DNA of 9,702 nucleotides from Melioribacteraceae bacterium (GTDB taxonomy: Bacteria > Bacteroidota > Ignavibacteria > Ignavibacteriales > Melioribacteraceae), in assembly GCA_026987055.1 (NCBI GenBank), contig JALSNL010000352.1:1-9702 (forward strand). Direction: 5' to 3'. Each line of letters begins with the position of its first letter. Position 1 is the stretch's first letter. The position numbers and the translations under genes were made by a program. The notes beneath the pieces are model-generated. The model saw only the letters and a program-made list of their open reading frames with translations. It was not told where the DNA came from and did no database searches. Shown here piece after piece: positions 1 through 7,445 of the stretch.

Positions 1-1
1 T

Positions 2-1021
2 GCTTTAAGTTTTGTTCCGGGTTACTTAAAATGGGCTTTAAGTATTACGGGTTTATCTTCATCTCAAAAAGATGGTTTTAATCATTTGGAAAAAGCCTAT
101 AATAAAGCAACCGGAAACCGAAATGAAATTGAGTTTCATACGGCAAAACTTTTTGATGAGTATTTGGCAGATTATCAAAAGTCAAAAAAAATTATGAAAG
201 GTCTCGTCGAAAAATATCCGAAGAATGCTTTATTTCATTATCAATATGCATTAGAATTTTTAAAGAATAAGGAACTGGTAAAAGCAAGAACCGAATTGGA
301 TAAAGTTTTGGAAATAAATCATCCAAAATTTGCTCAAACAAATTCATTTGCAAATCTACTTAAAGCAGACACTTACTTCTACCAAAATAATTTTAATAAA
401 GCTTTAGAATATTATTTGAATTTTTTAAAAACAACAAAAACTATAGATTATACCGGCATTGCTTCTTATAGAACGGCTATCTGTTATTATTTCAGTGGAT
501 TAGACAATAATGTTGAATTATTTAAAAGATATTTAATATTAGCCGCAAATGGAAATCAAGATATAGAAGAAGATGCTTTTGCCGGTGAAAAGAGTCATAT
601 TTTGTTAAAGTTTGGGCTAACTCATCCACATGCTGAAGTTATAAAAATAGAAAATATGTATCATGCCGGAAGATATGAAGATTTGATAAAAGCCGTTAAA
701 ACAAATGAAGCGTCCTTAAAAGATATTGACTTGAAAGCATTGTCATCTCTTTATTTAGCTGGAGCATATATAGAATTGAATAAGCTTTCCGAAGCAAAAA
801 TGATTCTTGATAGTTTATTGAATCTCAAAATTAAAAAGGACTTGTGGATAAAACCGATGGCACTTTTTTACAAAGCAAAAATAAAGTTTAAAATGAAAGA
901 CTATCAAAGAATTGAACCGCCATTAAAAGTTGCAGAAGAAGCTAATGAATATACAAAGCAGAATTTAATTCAATCATATATTAATGGTTTGCGAAGAAAA
1001 ATTAAAGATTTGGGTTATTAG
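2..1021 (+). CDS. Tetratricopeptide-repeat protein, 5'-truncated by the window edge
   Basis: The reading frame is open from base 2 to the TAG at 1019-1021, giving 339 visible residues. No ATG lies in the first 28 codons, so the true start is outside the window; the in-frame TTG at base 86 sits inside a continuous helical segment and is not a convincing start. The protein is made of helix-turn-helix repeats. The clearest TPR-like units lie at about visible residues 73-107 (PKNALFHYQYALEFLKNKEL onwards), 111-145 (with NNFNKALEYYL) and 247-274 (LYLAGAYIELNKLSEAKMIL). No catalytic motif is visible. TPR proteins act as protein-protein scaffolds, and similar ones in Bacteroidota/Ignavibacteriota are often periplasmic or envelope-associated, but the N-terminus that would show a signal peptide is missing. 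A 156-base gap separates it from purN, so it is probably not in that operon. The specific function is unknown. Confidence 0.85.
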   Translation, partial: ALSFVPGYLKWALSITGLSSSQKDGFNHLEKAYNKATGNRNEIEFHTAKLFDEYLADYQKSKKIMKGLVEKYPKNALFHYQYALEFLKNKELVKARTELDKVLEINHPKFAQTNSFANLLKADTYFYQNNFNKALEYYLNFLKTTKTIDYTGIASYRTAICYYFSGLDNNVELFKRYLILAANGNQDIEEDAFAGEKSHILLKFGLTHPHAEVIKIENMYHAGRYEDLIKAVKTNEASLKDIDLKALSSLYLAGAYIELNKLSEAKMILDSLLNLKIKKDLWIKPMALFYKAKIKFKMKDYQRIEPPLKVAEEANEYTKQNLIQSYINGLRRKIKDLGY

Positions 1022-1177
1022 CATCCAAAAATTAAACCTGTTTTCTCCAAGTAAATTTATATGTGTGATGATGGAATGAAAAAATCAATCCTTTATATTT
1101 TGAATAATTAAAAATGATTGAAGGAGTATGATTGATTGTTAAAAGTAAAATAAATAAATTTAAATTTTGTTAAATAT
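1022..1177. other. Intergenic region upstream of the purN operon
   Basis: This 156-base, very AT-rich gap should contain the promoter of the purN-to-rodA operon. I see no purine-riboswitch core, no strong terminator for the TPR gene and no convincing promoter. TAAATTTTG (1161-1169) and TATATTTTG (1094-1102) are each one base longer than the Bacteroidota -7 box TAnnTTTG, which is weak evidence in such AT-rich DNA. The heptamer ATGATTG occurs twice (1114-1120 and 1128-1134), flanking an AAGGAG at 1121-1126. TCAATC (1085-1090) and GATTGA (1116-1121) could pair across 25 bases. Confidence 0.5.
1121..1126 (+). promoter_or_regulatory. Orphan Shine-Dalgarno-like AAGGAG upstream of purN
   Basis: AAGGAG is a near-perfect anti-16S match, yet it lies 51 bases before the purN ATG, too far to serve it. 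Five bases downstream, a TTG at 1132 opens a 13-codon frame (MIVKSKINKFKFC) ending in TAA at 1171-1173, four bases before the purN ATG. An ATG at 1128 opens only a 4-codon frame. This could be a leader peptide coupled to purN, or chance. There is no homology or repeated-codon attenuation pattern to support it. Confidence 0.25.
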
Positions 1178-1774
1178 ATGATAAATATAGCTGTTTTTGT
1201 TTCCGGTAGAGGTTCAAACCTTAAGGCAATATTTGAACAAATAAAGTTAGGTAATTTACCGGCAAATATTTCAGCAGTTGTAAGCAATAAAAAAGGATGC
1301 GGTGCAATTCATTTTGCTGTTGACAAAAATATTCCGACCTTTATAATTGTTAATAGTAAAGATGAAAAATTTGCCTCATATAGAAAGCTGGAGAATTTTT
1401 TATCCGGATTGAAAATAGATCTTATTGTATTGGCCGGATTTCTAAATAAAATTCCTAAAGAATTTATTGAATTGTATAGAAATAGAATAATTAACATACA
1501 TCCGGCGTTATTGCCAAAATACGGTGGCAAAGGAATGTATGGAAGTAACGTACACAAAGCGGTTTTTGAAAACAAAGAAAACATAAGTGGTGCTACAGTT
1601 CATTTTGTTGATGAGATTTACGATAACGGTAAAATAATAAAACAAGAAAATGTTGATATCTCTAATGTAAAATCGCCCGAAGAAATTGCAGAAAAAGTTT
1701 TAAAAATAGAACATAAAATATTACCGGAAGTTATCAAAGAATTTGCAACCGGAATCATTAAATTTAATAATTAG
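1178..1774 (+). CDS. purN: Phosphoribosylglycinamide (GAR) formyltransferase PurN
   Basis: This cytoplasmic enzyme transfers a formyl group from 10-formyltetrahydrofolate to GAR, giving FGAR, the third step of de novo purine synthesis. The 198-residue length is normal for the family. The N-terminus INIAVFVSGRGSNLKAI carries the nucleotide-binding SGxGSN loop (residues 9-14). The catalytic region is intact: N106 and H108 in INIHPALLP, then the folate-site segment SGATVHFVDEIYDNG (137-151), in which D145 matches the catalytic aspartate (D144 in E. coli). The ATG at 1178 places the SGRGSN loop at the usual distance from the start. No Shine-Dalgarno precedes it; the leader is A/T only (TAAATAT). 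It ends 12 bases before purH, which uses the same folate cofactor, so the two are almost certainly co-transcribed. Confidence 0.96.
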   Translation: MINIAVFVSGRGSNLKAIFEQIKLGNLPANISAVVSNKKGCGAIHFAVDKNIPTFIIVNSKDEKFASYRKLENFLSGLKIDLIVLAGFLNKIPKEFIELYRNRIINIHPALLPKYGGKGMYGSNVHKAVFENKENISGATVHFVDEIYDNGKIIKQENVDISNVKSPEEIAEKVLKIEHKILPEVIKEFATGIIKFNN

Positions 1775-1786
1775 AATTATAAAAAT

Positions 1787-3304
1787 ATGGAAAAGAAAGC
1801 ACTGCTTAGTGTTTCAAATAAAGAAGGCATTATTCCTTTTGCAAAAGAACTGTCTGAAAACGGATACCAAATTCTTGCAACAGGTAATACCGCTAAAATA
1901 ATCAGAGAAAATAATATCCCTTGTACTGATATTTCCGATTATACAAACTTTCCGGAAGTTTTTAGCGGAAGAGTTAAAACCTTACATCCTAAAGTATTGG
2001 GCGGTATTTTACAAAGAAGAGATAACGAAAATGATATTAAGCAAGCCGAAGAAAATGACATTCCGACAATAGATATTGTTTGTATTAATTTGTATCCGTT
2101 TGCCGAGGTTGTAAATAAAAAAGATGTTGATGAACAAACTAAAATAGAAAACATTGATATTGGCGGACCAAGTTTAATAAGAGCCGCCGCAAAAAATTAT
2201 AAATTTGTTTCCGTTCTTACAAGTCATGAACAATATAAAGATTTTTTATACAAATTAACCAATCACAAAATTGATTTGGAAACAAGAAAGCAGCTTGCTG
2301 CCGAAGCTTTTGCACATACTGCGAATTATGATAAGCTTATTGCAGATTATTTTGAAAAAGAATTACTTAACGAAAATAGAACTTTGAGAATAAATTTACT
2401 AAAAGTTAAAGAATTAAGATATGGAGAGAATCCTCATCAAAAAGCTTATTTATACGGAAATTTTTTCGATTATTTTGAAGTAGTGCATGGTAAAGAACTT
2501 TCTTATAACAATATTATTGATTTGGAAGCATCTGTAAATTTGGTAAGCGAACTTGATGAAAATTCTTGTGTAATAGTTAAGCATACAAATCCTTGTGGTG
2601 CTGCAACCGCTGCCAATATTTATGATGCTTATATAAATGCACTTTCTTGTGATCCGGTTTCTGCTTTTGGCGGAATTGTTTCTTTTAATAAAAATGTTGA
2701 TAAAAAAGTAGCTGAAAAACTAAATGAAATATTTACCGAAGTTATTGCCGCTCCTTCTTTTGATGAAGATGCTTTAACTATTTTGCGTAAAAAGAAAAAT
2801 AGAAGATTAGTTAAAATTTTGAAAAACGAAAATAATACTAAATTAAATATAAAAACAATAACCGGTGGAATGATATCGCAAACAAAGGATGACTCCGTTT
2901 TTCCGGATAACAATTATAAAGTTGTAACGTCTAAAAAGGTAACTGCCGGCGAATTAAAAAACTTAAAATTTGCGTGGAAAGTTTGCAAACATACAAAATC
3001 CAATGCAATTGTTTTTGCTAAAGATATGAAAGCAATTGGTGTTGGCGGCGGACAAATGTCCAGAGTGGATTCGTCAAGAATAGCTGTGCAAAAAGCAAAG
3101 CAGCATAATCATAATTTGCAAGGTGCAGTTGCAGCATCCGATGCTTTCTTTCCGTTTGCCGATGGTGTTGAGGAAATTGCGGAAAACGGTATTACGGCAA
3201 TTGTTCAGCCCGGTGGTTCTATAAGAGACCAAGAAGTTATAGAAGCAGCAAACCAAAATGGTATATCTATGATATTTACCGGTATTAGGAATTTTAAACA
3301 TTAA
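1787..3304 (+). CDS. purH: Bifunctional AICAR transformylase / IMP cyclohydrolase PurH
   Basis: PurH performs the last two steps to IMP: formylation of AICAR from 10-formyl-THF, then ring closure of FAICAR. At 505 residues it matches the family length. The N-terminal MGS-like cyclohydrolase domain shows ALLSVSNKEGI (5-15), the substrate-loop motif SGRVKTLHP (60-68), INLYPF (100-105) and DIGGPSLIRAAAKN. The C-terminal transformylase domain shows LRYGENPHQ (210-218), the catalytic Lys-His pair in VKHTNPCGAA (K265, H266), the GGGQMSR motif (420-426) and a normal C-terminal end. Both activities therefore look complete. The start is the only ATG near the conserved N-terminus. No Shine-Dalgarno is visible in the 12-base A/T spacer after purN. 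The TAA stop is 8 bases before mreB, which ties purine synthesis to the shape genes in one transcript. Confidence 0.97.
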   Translation: MEKKALLSVSNKEGIIPFAKELSENGYQILATGNTAKIIRENNIPCTDISDYTNFPEVFSGRVKTLHPKVLGGILQRRDNENDIKQAEENDIPTIDIVCINLYPFAEVVNKKDVDEQTKIENIDIGGPSLIRAAAKNYKFVSVLTSHEQYKDFLYKLTNHKIDLETRKQLAAEAFAHTANYDKLIADYFEKELLNENRTLRINLLKVKELRYGENPHQKAYLYGNFFDYFEVVHGKELSYNNIIDLEASVNLVSELDENSCVIVKHTNPCGAATAANIYDAYINALSCDPVSAFGGIVSFNKNVDKKVAEKLNEIFTEVIAAPSFDEDALTILRKKKNRRLVKILKNENNTKLNIKTITGGMISQTKDDSVFPDNNYKVVTSKKVTAGELKNLKFAWKVCKHTKSNAIVFAKDMKAIGVGGGQMSRVDSSRIAVQKAKQHNHNLQGAVAASDAFFPFADGVEEIAENGITAIVQPGGSIRDQEVIEAANQNGISMIFTGIRNFKH

Positions 3305-3312
3305 GAGGAATT

Positions 3313-4338
3313 ATGGGATTATTTGATATTTTTTCTACAGACGTTGCCATGGATTTGGGAACTGCAAATACTTTGATTTATGTTAAAGGAAAAGGTGTTG
3401 TGCTTAATGAACCTTCCATTGTTGCTTTTGATAGAGTATCAAAAAAAATAATTGCTTTAGGAAATAAAGCAAAAGAAATGCAAGGCAGGGAACACAAAGG
3501 AATTAGAGTTTCCAGACCAATGCGTGACGGTGTTATTGCCGATTTTGAAATTGCCGAAGGTATGATTAGAGCTTTTATTAAAAAGGCAAGCAAAGGAGCT
3601 TTTTCTGCTAGAAGGGTTGTCGTTGCTGTTCCAAGTGGTGTTACGGAAGTTGAAAAACGTGCCGTACGTGATAGTGCTGAACATGCCGGAGCTAAGGAAG
3701 TACATTTAATTGCAGAACCAATGGCTGCCGCTATCGGTGTTGGAATAGATGTTAGTGCCGCTGTTGGTAATATGATTTTAGATATTGGTGGCGGAACTAC
3801 GGAAATAGCGGTAATTGCTTTGGATGGTATTGTTAATGAGGAATCATTACGCATTGCCGGTGATGAAATGAACAATGCAATAATACAATTTTTTAAGAAA
3901 AATTATAATTTACTTATTGGAGAAAGAACCGGAGAATCAATAAAATGTCAAGTCGGTTCGGCAGTTCCTCTTAAAGAAGAAATTACAATTCAAGTTAAAG
4001 GAAGAGACCTTGTCGGTGGTATTCCAAAAACAGTAGAAGTTAGTTCCGTTGAAATTAGAGAAGCACTTAATGAAAATATAACTCAAATTGTTGAGGGAGT
4101 TAAGCAAACATTAGAAAGAACACCTCCTGAACTTTCTGCCGATATTCTTGACAGAGGTTTAATTATTACCGGTGGAGGTGCATTGCTTAAAGGTCTTGAT
4201 GAAAGAATTAGAATGGAAACAAATCTTCCTGTGCATGTAGCAGAAAATCCGTTGCTAGCTGTTGCTATTGGTGCCGGCAAAGCAATTGAAAATATGAACA
4301 AATTTTCAAAAGTTTTTATTCGTAAAAGAAGTTACTAA
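3313..4338 (+). CDS. mreB: Rod-shape-determining actin homologue MreB
   Basis: MreB is an ATP-binding, actin-like protein that polymerises along the inner face of the cytoplasmic membrane and directs the elongasome. The 341 residues cover the full fold. The phosphate-1 loop is DLGTANT (14-20), followed by VLNEPSIVAFD. Next come VPSGVTEVEKRAVRDSAEHAGA, the IAEPMAAAIG segment, the phosphate-2 loop DIGGGTTE (157-164) and the adenosine motif GGGALLKG (287-294). The short amphipathic start MGLFDIF is typical of membrane-binding MreB. The ATG has a good ribosome site, AAGAGGAA at 3303-3310, unlike purN and purH. The TAA stop overlaps the mreC ATG by one base (TAATG). Confidence 0.98.
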   Translation: MGLFDIFSTDVAMDLGTANTLIYVKGKGVVLNEPSIVAFDRVSKKIIALGNKAKEMQGREHKGIRVSRPMRDGVIADFEIAEGMIRAFIKKASKGAFSARRVVVAVPSGVTEVEKRAVRDSAEHAGAKEVHLIAEPMAAAIGVGIDVSAAVGNMILDIGGGTTEIAVIALDGIVNEESLRIAGDEMNNAIIQFFKKNYNLLIGERTGESIKCQVGSAVPLKEEITIQVKGRDLVGGIPKTVEVSSVEIREALNENITQIVEGVKQTLERTPPELSADILDRGLIITGGGALLKGLDERIRMETNLPVHVAENPLLAVAIGAGKAIENMNKFSKVFIRKRSY

Positions 4339-5174
4339 TGCCCAAATTTTTATTTCAATTTGTAAGTAAGTTTAAGGAATATATTATTCTTACTTTTCTA
4401 CTTGTTGTTAGTCTTATTTTAATGTCCTTAAATGAAAATACCAGTGTTAAAAACTTTAAAATATTTGCATTAGGTAGTTTTGCAAGTGTTAATGCTATTG
4501 TTACGGGAATTACAAATTATTTTGAAGATACACCCTATTTGGAAAAACTTGAAAAGCAGAATGCAAAGTTAATGTTGCAAGTTAACTCCTTAAGGGAATA
4601 TGCACTTGAGAATAATGAATTAAAAAAAATATTATCATTTAAGTCCTCTAACAAATTTGATGTTATTCATGCAAAAATTGTTTCAAGATTAGTATCAAAA
4701 ATTTCCGGCTACTTTATTATTTCCAAAGGGGAAAAAGATAGTATTGCAGTTGGAATGCCGGTTGTATCCGATAACGGTTTAGTCGGTATTGTTTACAATA
4801 CAACAAATAATTATTCCTCAGTCCGAACTTTTGAAAATAGCATGTTCCATGTTGCCGTAAAAGATCAGCGTAGCAATGTAAATGGAATTCTTAATTGGAA
4901 CGGACAATATCTTATTATAAAAAATGTTCCGACAACTTATGATGTTGAGGTAGGTGATAGAATAGTGGTTTCCGAATTAAGCTCAATAATTCCACCGTCA
5001 ATTCCGGTGGGAATAGTGGCTGATAGGGAAACTACGGTTTCCGGACTTTTAAGTAATATTATTATTAAACCTTTTGCCGAATTGAACTCATTAAAAAATG
5101 TAATTGTTTTAAAAACAGTAATAAGTTCAGAGTTGGATTCGTTGGAAATAAATTTAGGAGAAAGTATAAAATAA
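4338..5174 (+). CDS. mreC: Rod-shape-determining protein MreC
   Basis: MreC is a bitopic membrane protein whose periplasmic part links MreB and MreD to PBP2 and promotes the active state of the RodA-PBP2 pair. It shows a short cytoplasmic N-terminus, one membrane segment (about 14-31, YIILTFLLVVSLILMSL) and a predicted coiled coil (about 67-100, LEKLEKQNAKLMLQVNSLRE onwards). The beta-rich domain follows (about 107-260), with the family motifs VGMPVVSDNGLVGIV (138-152) and IPPSIPVGIV (218-227). The length of 278 residues is ordinary. The ATG overlaps the mreB stop by one base, with only a weak AAGAAG upstream, so translation is probably coupled to mreB. The last codons hold the AGGAG that appears to serve mreD. 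Confidence 0.95.
   Translation: MPKFLFQFVSKFKEYIILTFLLVVSLILMSLNENTSVKNFKIFALGSFASVNAIVTGITNYFEDTPYLEKLEKQNAKLMLQVNSLREYALENNELKKILSFKSSNKFDVIHAKIVSRLVSKISGYFIISKGEKDSIAVGMPVVSDNGLVGIVYNTTNNYSSVRTFENSMFHVAVKDQRSNVNGILNWNGQYLIIKNVPTTYDVEVGDRIVVSELSSIIPPSIPVGIVADRETTVSGLLSNIIIKPFAELNSLKNVIVLKTVISSELDSLEINLGESIK
5156..5160 (+). promoter_or_regulatory. Ribosome binding site for mreD inside the end of mreC
   Basis: AGGAG sits 10 bases before the ATA at 5171. The same element (AGGAG, 5645-5649) sits 9 bases before the mrdA ATG at 5659. It is a strong Shine-Dalgarno in a window where several genes have none, and no ATG, GTG or TTG lies at a suitable distance behind it in the mreD frame. It is therefore the main evidence for placing the mreD start at 5171. 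Confidence 0.65.
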
Positions 5175-5662
5175 AATTACAACAATTTATATTACCCATT
5201 ATTATATTTTTTGTAATTGTTACAATTCAACTTACAATAATACCTTTTATTTCTGTTGGAACTATTGCTCCAAATCTGCTAATAATTCTATTGGTATATT
5301 TCACATTGTTGAATGGTCAAATTTATGGAACAATATTAGGGTCAATTTTCGGACTTTTATTTGATATTGTAACAGGCGGATTTTTAGGCAGTGCTATGTT
5401 TTCTTTTACTTTAAGCGGATTTATTGCAGGTTATTTTTATAGCGAAACAAGGCAAGAGCTTTATACCACCACATATTTTTTTTTACTGATAGTTTTTCTT
5501 TCCGCTTTCTCTAATTCTTTTTTAACGCTTTTATTAAGTACTGCCGAAGTAAAACTTTCGGTAGCAAACTTGATTTTGGGACAGGGTATTTTACCGGCAA
5601 TTTATACATCGGTAATTAGTTTACCTATTCTACTTTACAATCAAAGGAGAAGACGAATATGA
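5171..5662 (+). CDS. mreD: Rod-shape-determining membrane protein MreD, probable non-AUG (ATA) start
   Basis: MreD is a small polytopic inner-membrane partner of MreC in the elongasome. From the ATA at 5171 it would have 163 residues, the usual MreD size, beginning KLQQFILPIIIFFVIVT after the initiator. Hydrophobic segments lie at about 6-25, 32-50, 55-72, 76-92, 100-122 and 137-156, and the end is basic (NQRRRRI). The family-like portion NLLIILLVYFTLLNGQIYG and GSIFGLLFDIVTG is clear. The frame holds no ATG, GTG or TTG before a TTG at 5291. Starting there would remove the whole first membrane helix and part of the second, and leave 123 residues. The ATA overlaps the mreC stop (ATAA) and has AGGAG upstream. 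The stop overlaps mrdA as ATGA. Identity rests on membrane topology, size and gene order; the start codon is inferred. Confidence 0.85.
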   Translation: MKLQQFILPIIIFFVIVTIQLTIIPFISVGTIAPNLLIILLVYFTLLNGQIYGTILGSIFGLLFDIVTGGFLGSAMFSFTLSGFIAGYFYSETRQELYTTTYFFLLIVFLSAFSNSFLTLLLSTAEVKLSVANLILGQGILPAIYTSVISLPILLYNQRRRRI

Positions 5663-7434
5663 GTGATCAAGTATTCGGTTCTTCTCTTAGAAAAAAAATA
5701 TTCTTAGCAATTATTACTGTAATTTTCGTCAGTTTTGTATTTGAGTTATCTAAAATGCAAATATTGGAGTACAAAGATTATGAAGTTAAATCATCCAATA
5801 ATTCAATAAAAAAAATACCAATCAAAGCACCGCGCGGAATTTTTTTTGATAGAAATTTTAGTGTGCTTGTAAGCAATAAACCATCATACACTTTAACAAT
5901 TACACCTGCAATTTATGATAATAACAAAGATGAAATAATAGAAAAAATTTTAGGCGAAAAAAAAGATTTTGTTAAAAATATTCTTTATAAAAAAAGATGG
6001 TATTCCAAGTATTTGGCAAGAGTAATAAAGCGGAATGTATCTTTTAAAAATGTTGTATGGTTCGAAGAACATAAAGAAGAATTTCCCGGTGTTAAAATTA
6101 CTGTGGAGATGCAACGGGATTATTCTTTCGGAATAAACGGTTCGCATATTTTCGGATATTTACGTGAAATCAATGCAAACCAGTTAAAAGACAACAAAGA
6201 ATATAGTATGGGCGATTATATTGGTGTGCAAGGTGCCGAAAGAGCTTATGAGAAACATTTAAGAGGTCAAAAAGGATATCATTACATACTTGTTGATTCC
6301 AAAAGAAAAACTATTGGAAAATATTTGGAAGGTAAAAATGATAAACCACCCGTAAAAGGGGATGATTTACTTTTTACTATTGATTACAATACACAAAAAG
6401 TTGCGGAAAAACTTTTTAAAAATCTCAAAGGTTCAGTGGTTGCAATAGAACCGGAAACAGGAGAAATATTAGCTCTTGTTAGTTCTCCTCAATTTAATTT
6501 ACAAGAGTTTGCTTCATTTACATCTAGAAAATATATAAGAAAACTTAGTGTGGATCCGGAGAAACCATTATTTAACAGAGCCACAAAATCTATTTATCCG
6601 CCCGGTTCAACTTACAAAATGTTAGCCGGTTTGTTAGGCTTAAAAGAAAATATTATTACCAAAAATTATGCAGTTGTTTGCAAAGGCGGGTATCAGTATG
6701 GTAATAGATTTTTTAAATGTACTCACCATCATGGTTATACAAATTTAAGAAAAGCAATAGAGCAATCTTGTAATACTTATTTCTATAAATTAATTTTGGA
6801 TATCGGTCTTGAGAAATGGTATGATTTTTCAAAAAAATTTGGATTTGGAAAAAAAACCGGTTATGATTTAGGAAATGAATCTGTAGGTATTGTTCCAAAT
6901 AAAGAATATTATGATAGAGTTTACGGCAGAAATAAATGGGGAAAGGGTACTTTACTTAGTTTAGGTATTGGTCAGGGTGAACTTAGTGTAACAACATTGC
7001 AATTAGCACAATATGCCGCTATGCTGGCAAACTTCGGAAAAACAAAAGTTCCGCATATAGTTAAAGCATTTTTAGTTGGCAACACAAATTTATATACGCC
7101 TATTAAATACGCCGAAATAAACAATAATTTACCAGTAGATTATTATTATAAAATTAGAGAAGCAATGTTAAGAGTTGTTGAAAGCCCTGAAGGTACGGCG
7201 CATAATATTAAATTACCAAATATAAAAATTGCCGGTAAAACCGGAACTTCTCAAAATCCTCATGGAAAAGATCATGCTGTTTTTATTGCTTTTGCTCCGT
7301 ACGAAAATCCTAAAATTGCAGTTGCCGTATTAGTGGAAAATGCCGGATTTGGAAGTACACATGCGGCACCTATAGCTCAAAAAATTATTACAACTTATTT
7401 GGATCAATTAAAAAATAATGCATCCGGAATATAA
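5659..7434 (+). CDS. mrdA: Penicillin-binding protein 2 (elongasome DD-transpeptidase)
   Basis: PBP2 is the class B transpeptidase that cross-links peptidoglycan made by RodA during lateral wall growth. It has 591 residues, with one N-terminal membrane anchor (about 12-30) and most of the protein periplasmic. The pedestal domain opens with the family motif IKAPRGIFFDRNFSVLVSNKPSY (begins at 55). The transpeptidase domain carries all three active-site motifs: SxxK with nucleophile S317 and K320 (PPGSTYK), SxN at S370-C-N372, and KTGT at 527-530. The start is an ATG that overlaps the mreD stop (ATGA), with AGGAG 9 bases upstream. The rodA start follows after 11 bases, the usual pairing of a SEDS glycosyltransferase with its cognate class B PBP. 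No interruption or missing key residue was found. Confidence 0.96.
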   Translation: MSDQVFGSSLRKKIFLAIITVIFVSFVFELSKMQILEYKDYEVKSSNNSIKKIPIKAPRGIFFDRNFSVLVSNKPSYTLTITPAIYDNNKDEIIEKILGEKKDFVKNILYKKRWYSKYLARVIKRNVSFKNVVWFEEHKEEFPGVKITVEMQRDYSFGINGSHIFGYLREINANQLKDNKEYSMGDYIGVQGAERAYEKHLRGQKGYHYILVDSKRKTIGKYLEGKNDKPPVKGDDLLFTIDYNTQKVAEKLFKNLKGSVVAIEPETGEILALVSSPQFNLQEFASFTSRKYIRKLSVDPEKPLFNRATKSIYPPGSTYKMLAGLLGLKENIITKNYAVVCKGGYQYGNRFFKCTHHHGYTNLRKAIEQSCNTYFYKLILDIGLEKWYDFSKKFGFGKKTGYDLGNESVGIVPNKEYYDRVYGRNKWGKGTLLSLGIGQGELSVTTLQLAQYAAMLANFGKTKVPHIVKAFLVGNTNLYTPIKYAEINNNLPVDYYYKIREAMLRVVESPEGTAHNIKLPNIKIAGKTGTSQNPHGKDHAVFIAFAPYENPKIAVAVLVENAGFGSTHAAPIAQKIITTYLDQLKNNASGI

Positions 7435-7445
7435 AAGAGGTTTTT

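Noticed and set aside
86..88. TTG as the start of the first gene
   Set aside because: The same frame is open back to base 2, and its upstream residues (SFVPGYLKWALSITGLSSS) read like normal protein. The gene is cut by the window, not started here.
1085..1169. Promoter boxes upstream of purN
   Set aside because: Several imperfect matches (TATATTTTG, TAAATTTTG, TATGAT, TAAAAT) compete. None has a well-spaced upstream box, and all are expected by chance at this AT content.
1022..1177. Purine riboswitch before purN
   Set aside because: I could not find the paired loops or conserved core of a purine aptamer. The region is almost featureless A/T sequence.
2629..2913. Minus-strand open frame inside purH
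   Set aside because: It is antisense to the conserved transformylase domain, and its Phe/Leu/Ser-rich product is typical of the complement of Lys/Glu/Asn-rich AT-biased coding DNA.
3378..3875. 165-codon open frame on the minus strand inside mreB
   Set aside because: It lies wholly antisense to a strongly conserved gene. Its Ser/Ile/Ala-rich composition is a reflection of mreB codons, and it has no recognisable motif.
5291..5293. TTG as the mreD start
   Set aside because: It would leave 123 residues and remove the first membrane helix. It has no Shine-Dalgarno and would create a 116-base gap after mreC that is fully open in the mreD frame.
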